From Streptomyces spiroverticillatus (GTDB taxonomy: Bacteria; Actinomycetota; Actinomycetes; Streptomycetales; Streptomycetaceae): a stretch of 64,000 bases of DNA. The stretch lies in assembly GCA_014650415.1 (NCBI GenBank), contig BMUX01000004.1, positions 124,001 through 188,000 of the forward strand, in the 5' to 3' direction. The notes beneath the pieces are model-generated. The model was not told the origin of the DNA, made no database searches, and saw only the letters and a program-made list of their open reading frames with translations. The translations under genes and the position numbers were made by a program. Positions 31,222-39,475 of this stretch are shown piece after piece (position 1 is the stretch's first letter; each line of letters begins with the position of its first letter).

Positions 31222-33610
31222 TCAGGTGTTCCGGACGTACCGGAACGCGATTCAGCTCCAGTCCGGTGGCGGCGCGAACGGCCGCCAGCACGGCGGGAGT
31301 CGAGGACAGGGTCGGGGCCTCGCCGACTCCGCGCAGTCCGTACGGAGCGTGCGCGTCGGCGAGTTCGAGCACGTCGACGGGGATCGTCGGCGTGTCGAGG
31401 ATGGTGGGGATCAGGTAGTCCGTGAAGGACGGATTGCGCACCTTCGCGGTCTTCGGGTCGACGAGGATTTCCTCCATGACGGCGATGCCCAGGCCCTGGG
31501 TGGTGCCGCCCTGGATCTGGCCGAGCACCGAGAGCGGGTTGAGGGCCTTGCCGACGTCCTGCGCGCAGGCCAGCTCGACCACTTTGACGAGGCCGAGTTC
31601 GGTGTCCACCTCCACCACCGCACGGTGCGCGGCGAAGGCGTACTGGACGTGTCCGCGGCCCTGCCCGGTGTGCCGGTCGAACGGCTCGGTGGGCCGGTGC
31701 CGCCACTCCAGCTCCACCTCGACGGCCTCCTCTTCGAGTACGTCGACGAGGTCGGCCAGCACCTCCCCGCTCTCGGTGACGACCTTGCCGCCCTCCAGGA
31801 GCAGCTCGGCGGTGGCCCAGGCGGGGTGGTAGGAGCCCAGCTTGGTGCGGCCCAGCTCCAGGACCCTTTCACGGACGTGCTCGCAGGCGTGTCTGATGGC
31901 CCCGCCCGTGACGTACGTCTGGCGGGAGGCCGAGGAGGAACCCGCCGAGCCGACCGTGGTGTCCGCCGGGTGGATCGTCACCCGGTCGACCCCGAGTTCG
32001 GTGCGCGCGATCTGGGCGTGGACGGTGACCCCGCCCTGCCCGACCTCCGCCATCGCCGTGTGGACGGTGGCGACCGGCTCCCCCGCGACGACCTCCATCC
32101 GCACCCGGGCGGTGGAGTAGTCGTCGAAGCCTTCGGAGAAGCCGACGTTCTTGATGCCGACCGCGTAGCCGACGCCCCGCACGACGCCCTCGCCGTGCGA
32201 GGTGTTGGAGAGGCCGCCGGGCAGGTCCCGTACGTCTGCCTCCTGGCCCGAAGAACCCGCCGACAGCCACTGCTGCTCCGGCGGCATCGGCATCGCCTTG
32301 ACGCGGCGCAGCAGTTCGGCGACGGGTGCGGGCGAGTCGACGGCCTGGCCGGTGGGCAGCAGGGTGCCCTGCGACATGGCGTTGAGCCGCCGGAACTCGA
32401 CCGGGTCCATCGAGAGCGCCGCCGCCAGCTTGTCCATCTGCGCCTCGTACGCGAAGCACGCCTGGACGGCGCCGAAGCCGCGCATCGCACCGCAGGGCGG
32501 GTTGTTGGTGTAGAGGGCGACGGCCTCGATGTCGACGTCGTCCACGGCGTACGGGCCGACGCTCAGCGAGGAGGCGTTGCCGACGACCGCCGGGGAGGAG
32601 GAGGCGTACGCACCGCCGTCGAGGACGATGCGGCACTTGAGGTGGGTCAGCCTGCCGTCCTTCGTCGCGCCGTGCTCGTACCAGAGCTTCGCGGGGTGGC
32701 GGTGGACGTGGCCGAAGAAGGACTCGAAGCGGTTGTAGACCATCTTGACCGGCCTGCCGGTGTGCAGGGCGAGCAGGCAGGCGTGGATCTGCATCGAGAG
32801 GTCCTCGCGGCCGCCGAAGGCCCCGCCGACGCCGGAGAGCGTCATGCGGACCTGCTCCTCGGGCAGGCCGAGGACGGGGGCGATCTGGCCGAGGTCGGCG
32901 TGCAGCCACTGGGTGGCGACGTAGAGGTCGACGCCGCCGTCCTCGGCGGGCACGGCGAGGCCGGACTCGGGGCCGAGGAAGGCCTGGTCCTGCATGCCGA
33001 AGTGGTACTCGCCACGGACGATCACGTCGGCCCGTTCGGCGGCGGCGGAGGCGTCGCCGCGCACGATGGGCTGGCGGTGCAGGATGTTGGGGTGCTCGAC
33101 GTACCGGTGGTGCTCGTCGGTGCGGTTCTCGTGGAGTACGGGTGCGTCGGGTGCGGTCGCGGACGCCTCGTCGGTGACGAGGGGCAGTTCGCGGTACTCG
33201 ACCTTGATCTTGGCGGCGGCCCGGCGGGCCGTCTCCGGATGGTCGGCGGCGACGAGCGCCACCGGCTCCCCGTGGTGACGTACCCTGCCCTCGGCCAGGA
33301 CGGGGGTGTCCCGGATCTCCAGGCCGTAGTGCCTGGTTGCCGTGGGCAGGTCGTCGTACGTGAGGACGGCGTGCACCCCTGCCTGCGCCAGCGCCTCGGA
33401 CACGTCGATCGAGACGATCTCGGCGTGCGCGAGCGTGGAGCGCAGGGTGTGACCCCAGAGCATGTCCTCGTGCCACATGTCCGACGAGTACGCGAACTCG
33501 CCGGTGACCTTCAGCGTGCCGTCGGGGCGCGGCGTGGATGCGCCGATGCCGCCCCTGGTCCTGCTGGCGGTGGACTGGTGGATGTCCGTGGGAGAGCCGG
33601 TGACGCCCAT
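31211..33610 (-). CDS. Xanthine dehydrogenase, molybdopterin-binding subunit
   Basis: The 799-residue catalytic subunit oxidises hypoxanthine and xanthine to urate. Family features are RPDGTLKVTGEFAYSSDM near the start, GGAFGGREDLSMQ, GAMRGFGAVQ with the conserved Arg of the purine site, GQGGVTVHAQIA for molybdopterin contact, and the C-terminal YGLRGVGEAPT containing the catalytic-type Gly-Glu. ATG 33610 lies four bases after the stop of the iron-sulfur subunit gene. The gene order FAD, FeS, Mo subunit is the three-polypeptide bacterial form. The longer open frame upstream overlaps the FeS gene and is rejected. Confidence 0.95.
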   Translation of the reverse strand: MGVTGSPTDIHQSTASRTRGGIGASTPRPDGTLKVTGEFAYSSDMWHEDMLWGHTLRSTLAHAEIVSIDVSEALAQAGVHAVLTYDDLPTATRHYGLEIRDTPVLAEGRVRHHGEPVALVAADHPETARRAAAKIKVEYRELPLVTDEASATAPDAPVLHENRTDEHHRYVEHPNILHRQPIVRGDASAAAERADVIVRGEYHFGMQDQAFLGPESGLAVPAEDGGVDLYVATQWLHADLGQIAPVLGLPEEQVRMTLSGVGGAFGGREDLSMQIHACLLALHTGRPVKMVYNRFESFFGHVHRHPAKLWYEHGATKDGRLTHLKCRIVLDGGAYASSSPAVVGNASSLSVGPYAVDDVDIEAVALYTNNPPCGAMRGFGAVQACFAYEAQMDKLAAALSMDPVEFRRLNAMSQGTLLPTGQAVDSPAPVAELLRRVKAMPMPPEQQWLSAGSSGQEADVRDLPGGLSNTSHGEGVVRGVGYAVGIKNVGFSEGFDDYSTARVRMEVVAGEPVATVHTAMAEVGQGGVTVHAQIARTELGVDRVTIHPADTTVGSAGSSSASRQTYVTGGAIRHACEHVRERVLELGRTKLGSYHPAWATAELLLEGGKVVTESGEVLADLVDVLEEEAVEVELEWRHRPTEPFDRHTGQGRGHVQYAFAAHRAVVEVDTELGLVKVVELACAQDVGKALNPLSVLGQIQGGTTQGLGIAVMEEILVDPKTAKVRNPSFTDYLIPTILDTPTIPVDVLELADAHAPYGLRGVGEAPTLSSTPAVLAAVRAATGLELNRVPVRPEHLTGT

Positions 33611-33614
33611 GGTG

Positions 33615-34220
33615 CTAGACCGTTTCTTCTTGTTCTGTCTGGCTGACCTGGCGCGCGGCCGCAAGACGTACCGCGTCGAGGATCTTCTCGTAGCCGGTGC
33701 AGCGGCAGAGGTTGCCCGAGAGGGCCTCCCGGATGTCCGCGTCCGACGGCGAGGGGTTGCGCTCCAGCATCTCGTCGGCGGCGACCAGCAGGCCGGGGGT
33801 GCAGAAGCCGCACTGGACGGCTCCGGCGTCGATGAACGCCTGCTGGATCGGGGCGAGCCGGCCGTCGTCCCCGGTGGGCTGCGCCTGCCACCGCTGGGCC
33901 GAGTCCAGCGACGTACCGCAGGAGCCGGAGGCCGACCCGCACGCTCCGCCCGGGTGCTCGCTGGACCGGTGCTGCGCGTAGTCCGCGAGCCCCTCGACGG
34001 TGACGACCTCGCGGCCCTCCACCTGCCCGGCCGCGACCAGGCAGGCGCAGACCGGGACGCCGTCGAGCCGGACCGTACAGGAACCGCATTCGCCCTGCTC
34101 ACAGGCGTTCTTCGAGCCGGGAAGGCCCATGCGCTCGCGCAGGACGTACAGGAGGCTCTCGCCCTCCCAGACGTCGTCGGCCTCCTGCGGACGACCGTTG
34201 ACCGTGAAGTTGACGCGCAT
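33615..34220 (-). CDS. Xanthine dehydrogenase, [2Fe-2S] subunit with an inserted Cys-containing loop
   Basis: The 201-residue subunit carries two [2Fe-2S] clusters. Plant-type cluster ligands are Cys40, Cys45, Cys48 and Cys60 (NACEQGECGSC ... CAC); the helical-domain cluster uses Cys137, Cys140, Cys172 and Cys174 (CGFCTPG, CRCTGY). Between them residues ~82-125 form an extra low-complexity loop with Cys94 and Cys101 (GGACGSASGSCG) that typical 160-residue family members lack. Start ATG 34220 lies two bases after the FAD subunit stop, so the three genes are tightly coupled. It passes electrons from the molybdenum site to FAD. Confidence 0.95.
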   Translation of the reverse strand: MRVNFTVNGRPQEADDVWEGESLLYVLRERMGLPGSKNACEQGECGSCTVRLDGVPVCACLVAAGQVEGREVVTVEGLADYAQHRSSEHPGGACGSASGSCGTSLDSAQRWQAQPTGDDGRLAPIQQAFIDAGAVQCGFCTPGLLVAADEMLERNPSPSDADIREALSGNLCRCTGYEKILDAVRLAAARQVSQTEQEETV

Positions 34221-34222
34221 GA

Positions 34223-35116
34223 TCAGGCAGCTCCTTCCAGGAGGGCGGGGCCGGTGCCCCGGTACTGCTCCCAGGTCCAGCCGAGCGTGCGCCGGGCCAT
34301 GATGCCGACCGCGTGGCGGCGGTACTTCGCGGTGCCGCGCACGTCGTCGATGGGATTGCAGGCGCCGGAGGCCAGCTCCGCGAACTGCTTGGCGATCGAG
34401 GGCGTGATGATCTTTCCGCTCTCCCAGAAGCCGCCCTCGTCGAGCGCGGCGTTCAGGAAGTCCTCGGCGGCGCGCGCCCGCACCGGGGTGGGTGCGGCGG
34501 AGCCGATGCCCGTCTTCACCGTCCGGGTGTCGGGGTGCAGGGCGATGCCGAAGGCGCAGACGGCGATGACCATGGCGTTACGGGTGCCGACCTTGGAGAA
34601 CTGCTGCGGTCCGTCCGCCTTCTTGATGTGGACGGCACGGATCAGCTCGTCCGGTTCCAGGGCGTTGCGCTTGACGCCCGTGTAGAACTCCTCGACGGGG
34701 ATCATGCGGGTGCCGCGCACGGACTGCGCCTCGACCTCGGCCCCTGCGGAGAGCAGGGCGGGGTGCGAGTCGCCGGCCGGGGAGGCGGCGCCGAGGTTTC
34801 CGCCGACCGAGCCGCGGTTGCGGATCTGCGGGGAACCCACGGTGTGGGCGGCGAGTGCGAGGCCGGGAAGCTCGGCCCGCAGGTGATCCATGATCTGGGT
34901 GTACGGAACGGAGGCGCCGAGGTTCACACTGTCCTGGCCCACCTCCCACTCCCGCAGCTCACCGATGCGGTTGAGGTCCAGAAGGTACTCGGGACGACGG
35001 TGGTCGAAGTTGATCTCGACCATGACATCGGTGCCACCCGCGATGGGGACAGCCGTGGGGTGCGCGGCCTTGGCGGCGAGCGCGTCCTCCCAGCTGGCGG
35101 GGCGAAGGAAGTCCAT
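34223..35116 (-). CDS. Xanthine dehydrogenase, FAD-binding subunit
   Basis: The 297-residue subunit binds FAD and reduces NAD+ at the end of the electron chain. VPIAGGTDVMVEI (~23-35) and VGSPQIRNRGSVGGNLGAAS (~92-111) are the FAD motifs of the CO/xanthine dehydrogenase flavoprotein family. The C-terminal region includes FLNAALDEGGFWE. It is the first gene of the xanthine dehydrogenase message. ATG 35116 has AGAGAG eight bases upstream. Upstream, two 11-bp direct repeats lie 31-65 bases before the start, in the region shared with the divergent PucR gene. Confidence 0.94.
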   Translation of the reverse strand: MDFLRPASWEDALAAKAAHPTAVPIAGGTDVMVEINFDHRRPEYLLDLNRIGELREWEVGQDSVNLGASVPYTQIMDHLRAELPGLALAAHTVGSPQIRNRGSVGGNLGAASPAGDSHPALLSAGAEVEAQSVRGTRMIPVEEFYTGVKRNALEPDELIRAVHIKKADGPQQFSKVGTRNAMVIAVCAFGIALHPDTRTVKTGIGSAAPTPVRARAAEDFLNAALDEGGFWESGKIITPSIAKQFAELASGACNPIDDVRGTAKYRRHAVGIMARRTLGWTWEQYRGTGPALLEGAA

Positions 35117-35146
35117 AAGTGGCTCTCTCTTCGATTCGGGGGCGAC

Positions 35147-35336
35147 TGTTCAGTTGCGTGGTGGTTCGCTTGTTCAGTTGCACACCGTCCGCATGGATCA
35201 AGCCATCTGGTTCATGCTCTGTTCATGCGGGGGTGGCCCAAGTACACAAGCCGTGGCAGGCCCGGTGCAGTCACCGAAACCATGAAGGAGTTGGCTGGTC
35301 GCCCGTCTCGTCTTGTAGATTCGAACGAAAGACGGG
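35147..35336. promoter_or_regulatory. Divergent xdh/pucR control region with direct and inverted repeats
   Basis: In the 337-bp gap, TGTTCAGTTGC occurs at 35147-35157 and 35171-35181 (24-bp period), near the xdh start. GGTTCATGC (35209-35217) and TGTTCATGC (35220-35228) follow at an 11-bp step. CCCGTCT (35302-35308) and AGACGGG (35330-35336) form an inverted pair around a central TTCGAA, near the pucR side. These are candidate PucR sites; the assignment is positional inference. Confidence 0.45.
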
Positions 35337-35453
35337 GATCATCGACCTCTCCGATATTCACATTTATCTCGACCGAACACAGCTCCCGGGCCCCCGCGGC
35401 CCACCTCCCCCACCCCCCTGACCTCACGACACAGAAACGGCGGCGACACGACG

Positions 35454-37181
35454 ATGCGGCTGCGCGCCCTGCTGGAAACCGATGCGCTCGGCCTGAGCCT
35501 CCTGGGCGGCGCGGACGAGCTCGACCGCACCGTGCGCGGGGTCATGACCACCGACCTGCGCGACCCGAGCCGCTACCTGTCCGGCGGGGAGCTGGTCCTC
35601 ACCGGTCTGGCCTGGCGGCGCACCCCCGAGGACTCCGAGCCTTTCGTACGGATACTGACCGCGGCCGGTGTCGTGGGTCTCGCCGCGGGCGAGGCGGAGC
35701 TCGGCAGCGTGCCGCAGGATCTCGTCGAGGCGTGCGCCCGGCACCGGCTGCCGCTGTTTTCGGTCACGGAGTCGGTGGCCTTCGCCACGATCACCGAGCA
35801 CGTGGTACGGCAGGTGTCCGGCGAGCGCGCGGGCGACCTGGCGGCGGTCGTCGACCGGCACCGCCGGCTGATGACCTCGGGTCCGGCGGGCGGCGGCCCG
35901 GAGGTCGTCCTCGACCTGCTCACCTCGGACCTGGACCTGCACGCCTGGGTGCTCTCCCCGGTCGGCCGCCAGGTCGCGGGCTCGGACACCCCGCTGCCCG
36001 CCGGGGTGGGCCCGGCGCTGGCCGCCGAGCACCTGGCGGCCAGCCGCACGGGCCGGCGCAGCCCGCACCGGGTGGTCCTGGGCGGCACCGCGTACTCCCT
36101 CTTCCCGATCCGTACGGCGGGCCGCGGGCCGGAGCGGCTCGCCGGGACGGCCGCCTCCCGGGACGTCCGCGAGAACGTGCTCTCCGACTGGCTGCTGGCC
36201 GTGGAGGCGGACGCCGGGGACTGGCCCGCCGCCCGCCTGGACCTGCTCCAGGGCGTCACCCAGCTGATCGCCGTCGAGCGCGACCGCAGGGACTCCGCGC
36301 GTACGGTGCGGCGCAGGCTCGCCCAGGAGGTCCTGGAGCTGGTGCAGGCGGGCGCGGCCCCCTCGGAGATCGCGGCCAGGCTGCGGGTGGCGGCCCCGGT
36401 GCTGCTGCCGGGTCTGGGGGCGGCCCCGCACTGGCAGGTCGTGGTGGCGCGGGTCGAGTGGGACGGCGGCGCGGTGGAGAGCGGTCCGGCGGCGCAGGCG
36501 CTGCTGGAGGAGATCCTGGTGGATCCGACGGTTCCGGCGGACTCGATGGCGGCTGCCGCCGAGCCCGCGGACCGGATCGCGGTGGCGCACAGCGGCGAGG
36601 AGGCCATCGCGCTGGTGCCGCTGCCGGCGGTCGCGGCCGATCAGCCCGACGCCGAGGACGACGCCGAGGGCGAGAGCAAGGCCCCCGGGCTGCACGCGGA
36701 GAGCCTGCTGGCCGCCGTGCAGGCGCCGCTGTCGGGCGGTCTCGCGGACGACGGGCGCCTGACGCTGGGCGTCAGCGCGCCGGTGCACTCGGCGGAGGGG
36801 CTGCGCGGGGCGCTCGAGGAGGCCCGGCACGCCCGCCGGGTGGCGGCGGCGCGGCCCGGGCGGGTGGCGGCGGCCGGGCACCACGAGCTGGCGTCGCACG
36901 TGCTGCTGCTGCCGTTCGTCCCGGACGACGTGCGGCGTGCGTTCACCGCGCGGCTGCTCGACCCGCTGCGGGACTACGACCGGCGGCACCGGGCGGAGCT
37001 GATCCCCACCCTGGAGGCGTTCCTCGACAGCGACGGCTCCTGGACGCGCTGCGCGACGCGCCTGCACCTGCACGTCAACACGTTGCGCTACCGGGTGGGC
37101 AGGATCGAGCAGTTGACGGGCCGTGACCTCTCCCGGCTGGAAGACAAACTGGACTTCTTCCTGGCCCTGCGCATGAGCTGA
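35454..37181 (+). CDS. PucR-family transcriptional regulator of purine catabolism
   Basis: The 575-residue protein has the N-terminal PucR ligand domain (~1-125, LLGGADELDRTVRGVMTTDLRDPSRYL), a middle GGDEF-like/variable region (~300-500) and a C-terminal helix-turn-helix of the PucR/CdaR type (WTRCATRLHLHVNTLRYRVGRIEQLTGRDL). In Bacillus PucR senses allantoin or related products and switches on xdh genes. Its divergence from the xanthine dehydrogenase genes supports the same target here, as activator or repressor. ATG 35454 is preceded only by CGGCGACACGACG, a weak site. A 190-bp gap follows before the next gene. Confidence 0.92.
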   Translation: MRLRALLETDALGLSLLGGADELDRTVRGVMTTDLRDPSRYLSGGELVLTGLAWRRTPEDSEPFVRILTAAGVVGLAAGEAELGSVPQDLVEACARHRLPLFSVTESVAFATITEHVVRQVSGERAGDLAAVVDRHRRLMTSGPAGGGPEVVLDLLTSDLDLHAWVLSPVGRQVAGSDTPLPAGVGPALAAEHLAASRTGRRSPHRVVLGGTAYSLFPIRTAGRGPERLAGTAASRDVRENVLSDWLLAVEADAGDWPAARLDLLQGVTQLIAVERDRRDSARTVRRRLAQEVLELVQAGAAPSEIAARLRVAAPVLLPGLGAAPHWQVVVARVEWDGGAVESGPAAQALLEEILVDPTVPADSMAAAAEPADRIAVAHSGEEAIALVPLPAVAADQPDAEDDAEGESKAPGLHAESLLAAVQAPLSGGLADDGRLTLGVSAPVHSAEGLRGALEEARHARRVAAARPGRVAAAGHHELASHVLLLPFVPDDVRRAFTARLLDPLRDYDRRHRAELIPTLEAFLDSDGSWTRCATRLHLHVNTLRYRVGRIEQLTGRDLSRLEDKLDFFLALRMS

Positions 37182-37370
37182 CGGAAAGTCGCCGAAGCTC
37201 CACGGGCCGTTCATGACCAACTCCGGGTCGGCCTTTGTGAAAACAATCACCCGGCCCCTTGGCCCCACGTGTCATTTCGTGCTGTGATGCGCGCACGACC
37301 GAACGCCGAACACAACTGGCGTGGAAACGGTCGGACTTCACAGCTCAATGGCGCGCTCGGGGAGGGCAAT

Positions 37371-38204
37371 GTGGCGGACACCGCCATGTCGGGTTCCACT
37401 TCCGAAACTGAGGGAGCGAGGGGAGAGGGGTCCGACGCGGGAGGGGCGGGAGGTCCGGGATTCCCGGGCGGTCCGCTCCAGACGGCGGTGTGGCGGCTGC
37501 GTTCGCGCGGCTGCTGGGCCGATGCCGCGGCCCTGCTGGAGTCCCGCCCGGGGGCGGCTCCGGCGCTCCAGCGGGCGGCCCTGCTGGTGGAGCGCTGTCT
37601 GTTCACCGAGAACGGCTGGCCGGAGGCCGAGGAGGCGCTGCGCGGCGCGGAGGCCCTCGCCAAGGAGGACGACGAGCGCGGCAGCGCGGCCTGCGAGCGC
37701 GGCCATCTGGCGTACGCCTCCACGGTGCTCGGGGTACGGGACCGCGCCGACGAGGCCCGTTCCGCACTCGGCAGGGCCGCAGCCCTGCTGCACCCCAACT
37801 CCCCCAACCGGCCCCTGCTGGACTTCCGGCGGGGGCTGATCGCCGAGCACCTCTCGGACTCGCCGCAGTCGGCGAAGGCGGCCTACCGCAGGGCGCACGC
37901 GGGCGCGACGACCCACCGCAAGTCCCTGCTGCTCTCCTTCACCTGGCGCCACCTGGCCGGACTCGCGCTGCGCGAGGGCGAGTTGGCGGAGGCCCGGCAC
38001 GGGTTCGCGGAGTCGCTGCGGATAAGGGAGGAGCTGGGCTACCTGGTCGGTACGGCCCCGGCGCTGGCCGCGCTCGCGGACGCCGAGCCGGAGCCGGAGG
38101 CGAGCCGGCTGCGGGCCGAGGCGTCCCGCCTCTTCCACCTGCTGGACGGCGTCCCCACCTGGCTCGCCGCCCAGCTGCCCCCTCCGCCACCGGCTGCCGC
38201 GTAG
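37371..38204 (+). CDS. TPR-like helical repeat protein, function unknown
   Basis: The 277-residue cytoplasmic protein is almost wholly alpha-helical after a disordered Gly/Ser start (~1-35). Helix pairs such as GCWADAAALLESRPGAAPALQRAALLV, AEEALRGAEALAKEDDERGSAA, AARSALGRAAALLHP and LREGELAEARHGFAESLRIRE are typical of tetratricopeptide repeats. It ends PPPPPAAA. I do not recognise a specific function; such proteins usually bind peptides or partners. I chose GTG 37371 with GGAGGG four bases upstream; the ATG at 37386 is an alternative. It has its own gap from PucR and precedes the iron-box gene. Confidence 0.65.
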   Translation: MADTAMSGSTSETEGARGEGSDAGGAGGPGFPGGPLQTAVWRLRSRGCWADAAALLESRPGAAPALQRAALLVERCLFTENGWPEAEEALRGAEALAKEDDERGSAACERGHLAYASTVLGVRDRADEARSALGRAAALLHPNSPNRPLLDFRRGLIAEHLSDSPQSAKAAYRRAHAGATTHRKSLLLSFTWRHLAGLALREGELAEARHGFAESLRIREELGYLVGTAPALAALADAEPEPEASRLRAEASRLFHLLDGVPTWLAAQLPPPPPAAA

Positions 38205-38304
38205 GGGCCCGGGGAAGGGGTCGGGGACCACCTGCCGCTCTCGTACATAAGTCCATACAGCCTGGATGGAGCAACCCCCCAGTTCACAGCGGGCCAGAAT
38301 CAGC

Positions 38305-38323
38305 TAAGGTAAGGCTTACCTGC
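38305..38323. promoter_or_regulatory. Iron box (DmdR/DtxR-type operator) before the FhuF-like gene
   Basis: TAAGGTAAGGCTTACCTGC matches 14 of 19 positions of the Streptomyces iron box TTAGGTTAGGCTCACCTAA as I recall it, and contains the palindrome AGGTAAGGCTTACCT. It ends 33 bases before the chosen ATG. Fe2+-loaded DmdR would repress the gene when iron is plentiful. Confidence 0.8.
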
Positions 38324-38356
38324 ACTAGCCCCGTGAGCGATTCGGTGGTCCCCTGC

Positions 38357-39232
38357 ATGACCGTCCCCGCCCTGCTGCCGCCCCACGCCGTGCGCCCTGC
38401 CGCCGCATCGGCCGTGGCCGACTCCTACGCGCGCCTCACCGAGGTCTTCCCCTCGTTGGTGATCAAGGAGCTGACCGGCGACGAGAGCGCACCGCGCGGC
38501 GGCGGCTGGGTCGGCGCGGACGAGCTGGCCGCCGGAGGCGCGGGCCTGGACGCGTTCATGGCCTGGGACAACGCGCAGGTGCTGCGCGACTACGGGCAGC
38601 AGGCCCGCCCCGACGTGATCGCCAGCTTCGCCCTGCACCGGTACGCCTGGCCCGCCTGCCTGCTGGTCACCGTGCCCTGGTTCCTGCACCGCAGGGTCCC
38701 CCGGGTCCCGGTGACGGACGTGGCCTTCCAGCGGGTGCTGGGCCGGATGACCGTACGGGTGACGGAGTTCGCGTGCCTGCCGGACGACCCGGCGGCGGCG
38801 CTGCCCGGCGCCCGGGTCGTACCGGACGAGGAAGCCCTCCGCGGCGAGGCGCGCGACGCGCTGGCCGAGCACCTGGAGCCGGTGCTCGCCGGCTTCGGGC
38901 CCCGGATGCGACGCCGCGGGCACGCGCTGTGGGGCATGGCGACCGACGAGATCGTCGAGGGCCTGTGGTACGTCGCCCATCTGCTGGGCGAGGAGCAGCG
39001 CGCGATGGCGGAGCTGGAGCTGCTGCTGCCCGGCGCGACGGCCCCCTACCGCGCCTCCGCGGGCTTCCGCGAGCTGACCGGTCCGAACGGGGAGAAGCTG
39101 CCCACCCGGGACCGCGCCACCTGCTGCCTCTTCTACACCCTGCGCCCCGAGGACACCTGCACCACCTGCCCCCGGACCTGCGACGCGGACCGGATCAAGA
39201 AGCTCAGCGAGGAAGCCGTAACCTCCGCCTGA
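38357..39232 (+). CDS. FhuF-like [2Fe-2S] ferric iron reductase
   Basis: The 291-residue protein ends with CC-x10-C-x2-C (Cys256, Cys257, Cys268, Cys271), the unusual [2Fe-2S] ligand set of E. coli FhuF, which reduces iron released from ferric siderophores. The rest matches the IucA/FhuF accessory fold (WPACLLVTVPWFLHR, ALWGMATDEIVEGLWYVAHLLGEE). A further Cys275 follows. The iron box just upstream supports an iron-starvation role. ATG 38357 has GGTGG nine bases upstream; GTG 38333 is possible and would be leaderless. No siderophore biosynthesis or uptake gene is adjacent. Confidence 0.9.
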   Translation: MTVPALLPPHAVRPAAASAVADSYARLTEVFPSLVIKELTGDESAPRGGGWVGADELAAGGAGLDAFMAWDNAQVLRDYGQQARPDVIASFALHRYAWPACLLVTVPWFLHRRVPRVPVTDVAFQRVLGRMTVRVTEFACLPDDPAAALPGARVVPDEEALRGEARDALAEHLEPVLAGFGPRMRRRGHALWGMATDEIVEGLWYVAHLLGEEQRAMAELELLLPGATAPYRASAGFRELTGPNGEKLPTRDRATCCLFYTLRPEDTCTTCPRTCDADRIKKLSEEAVTSA

Positions 39233-39238
39233 TCGCCA

Positions 39239-39258
39239 CGCCACCCGTGCGGGTGGCG
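39239..39258 (+). terminator. Hairpin after the FhuF-like gene
   Basis: CGCCACCC (39239-39246), loop GTGC, and GGGTGGCG (39251-39258) form a perfect 8-bp stem seven bases after the stop codon. Confidence 0.7.
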
Positions 39259-39475
39259 GAATTCGAACCCAACCGGGCTCGTGGGAGCGGCAGTTCGAGA
39301 TATTGCCACCTATCCGCGTAGTGCGGAGTCCCGATGGCGTTCTCTTGTCCCGAAACCCCTTGTGCGTCACGCGACGTGGGCCAATATGTCGCCGAAACGC
39401 AATCAGGCGCGATGCGCGGTCCGCGATCCGTACCCACGGACGCGTCGCCGCCGCGCTGACGCAAAGGGACTCCGC

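Noticed and set aside
39258..39330. tRNA-like T-arm on the minus strand (GGGTTCGAATTCCGCC)
   Set aside because: The T-stem bases TTGGG and TCCGC do not pair, and no acceptor, anticodon or D arm can be built around it; it is the tail of the FhuF gene terminator region.
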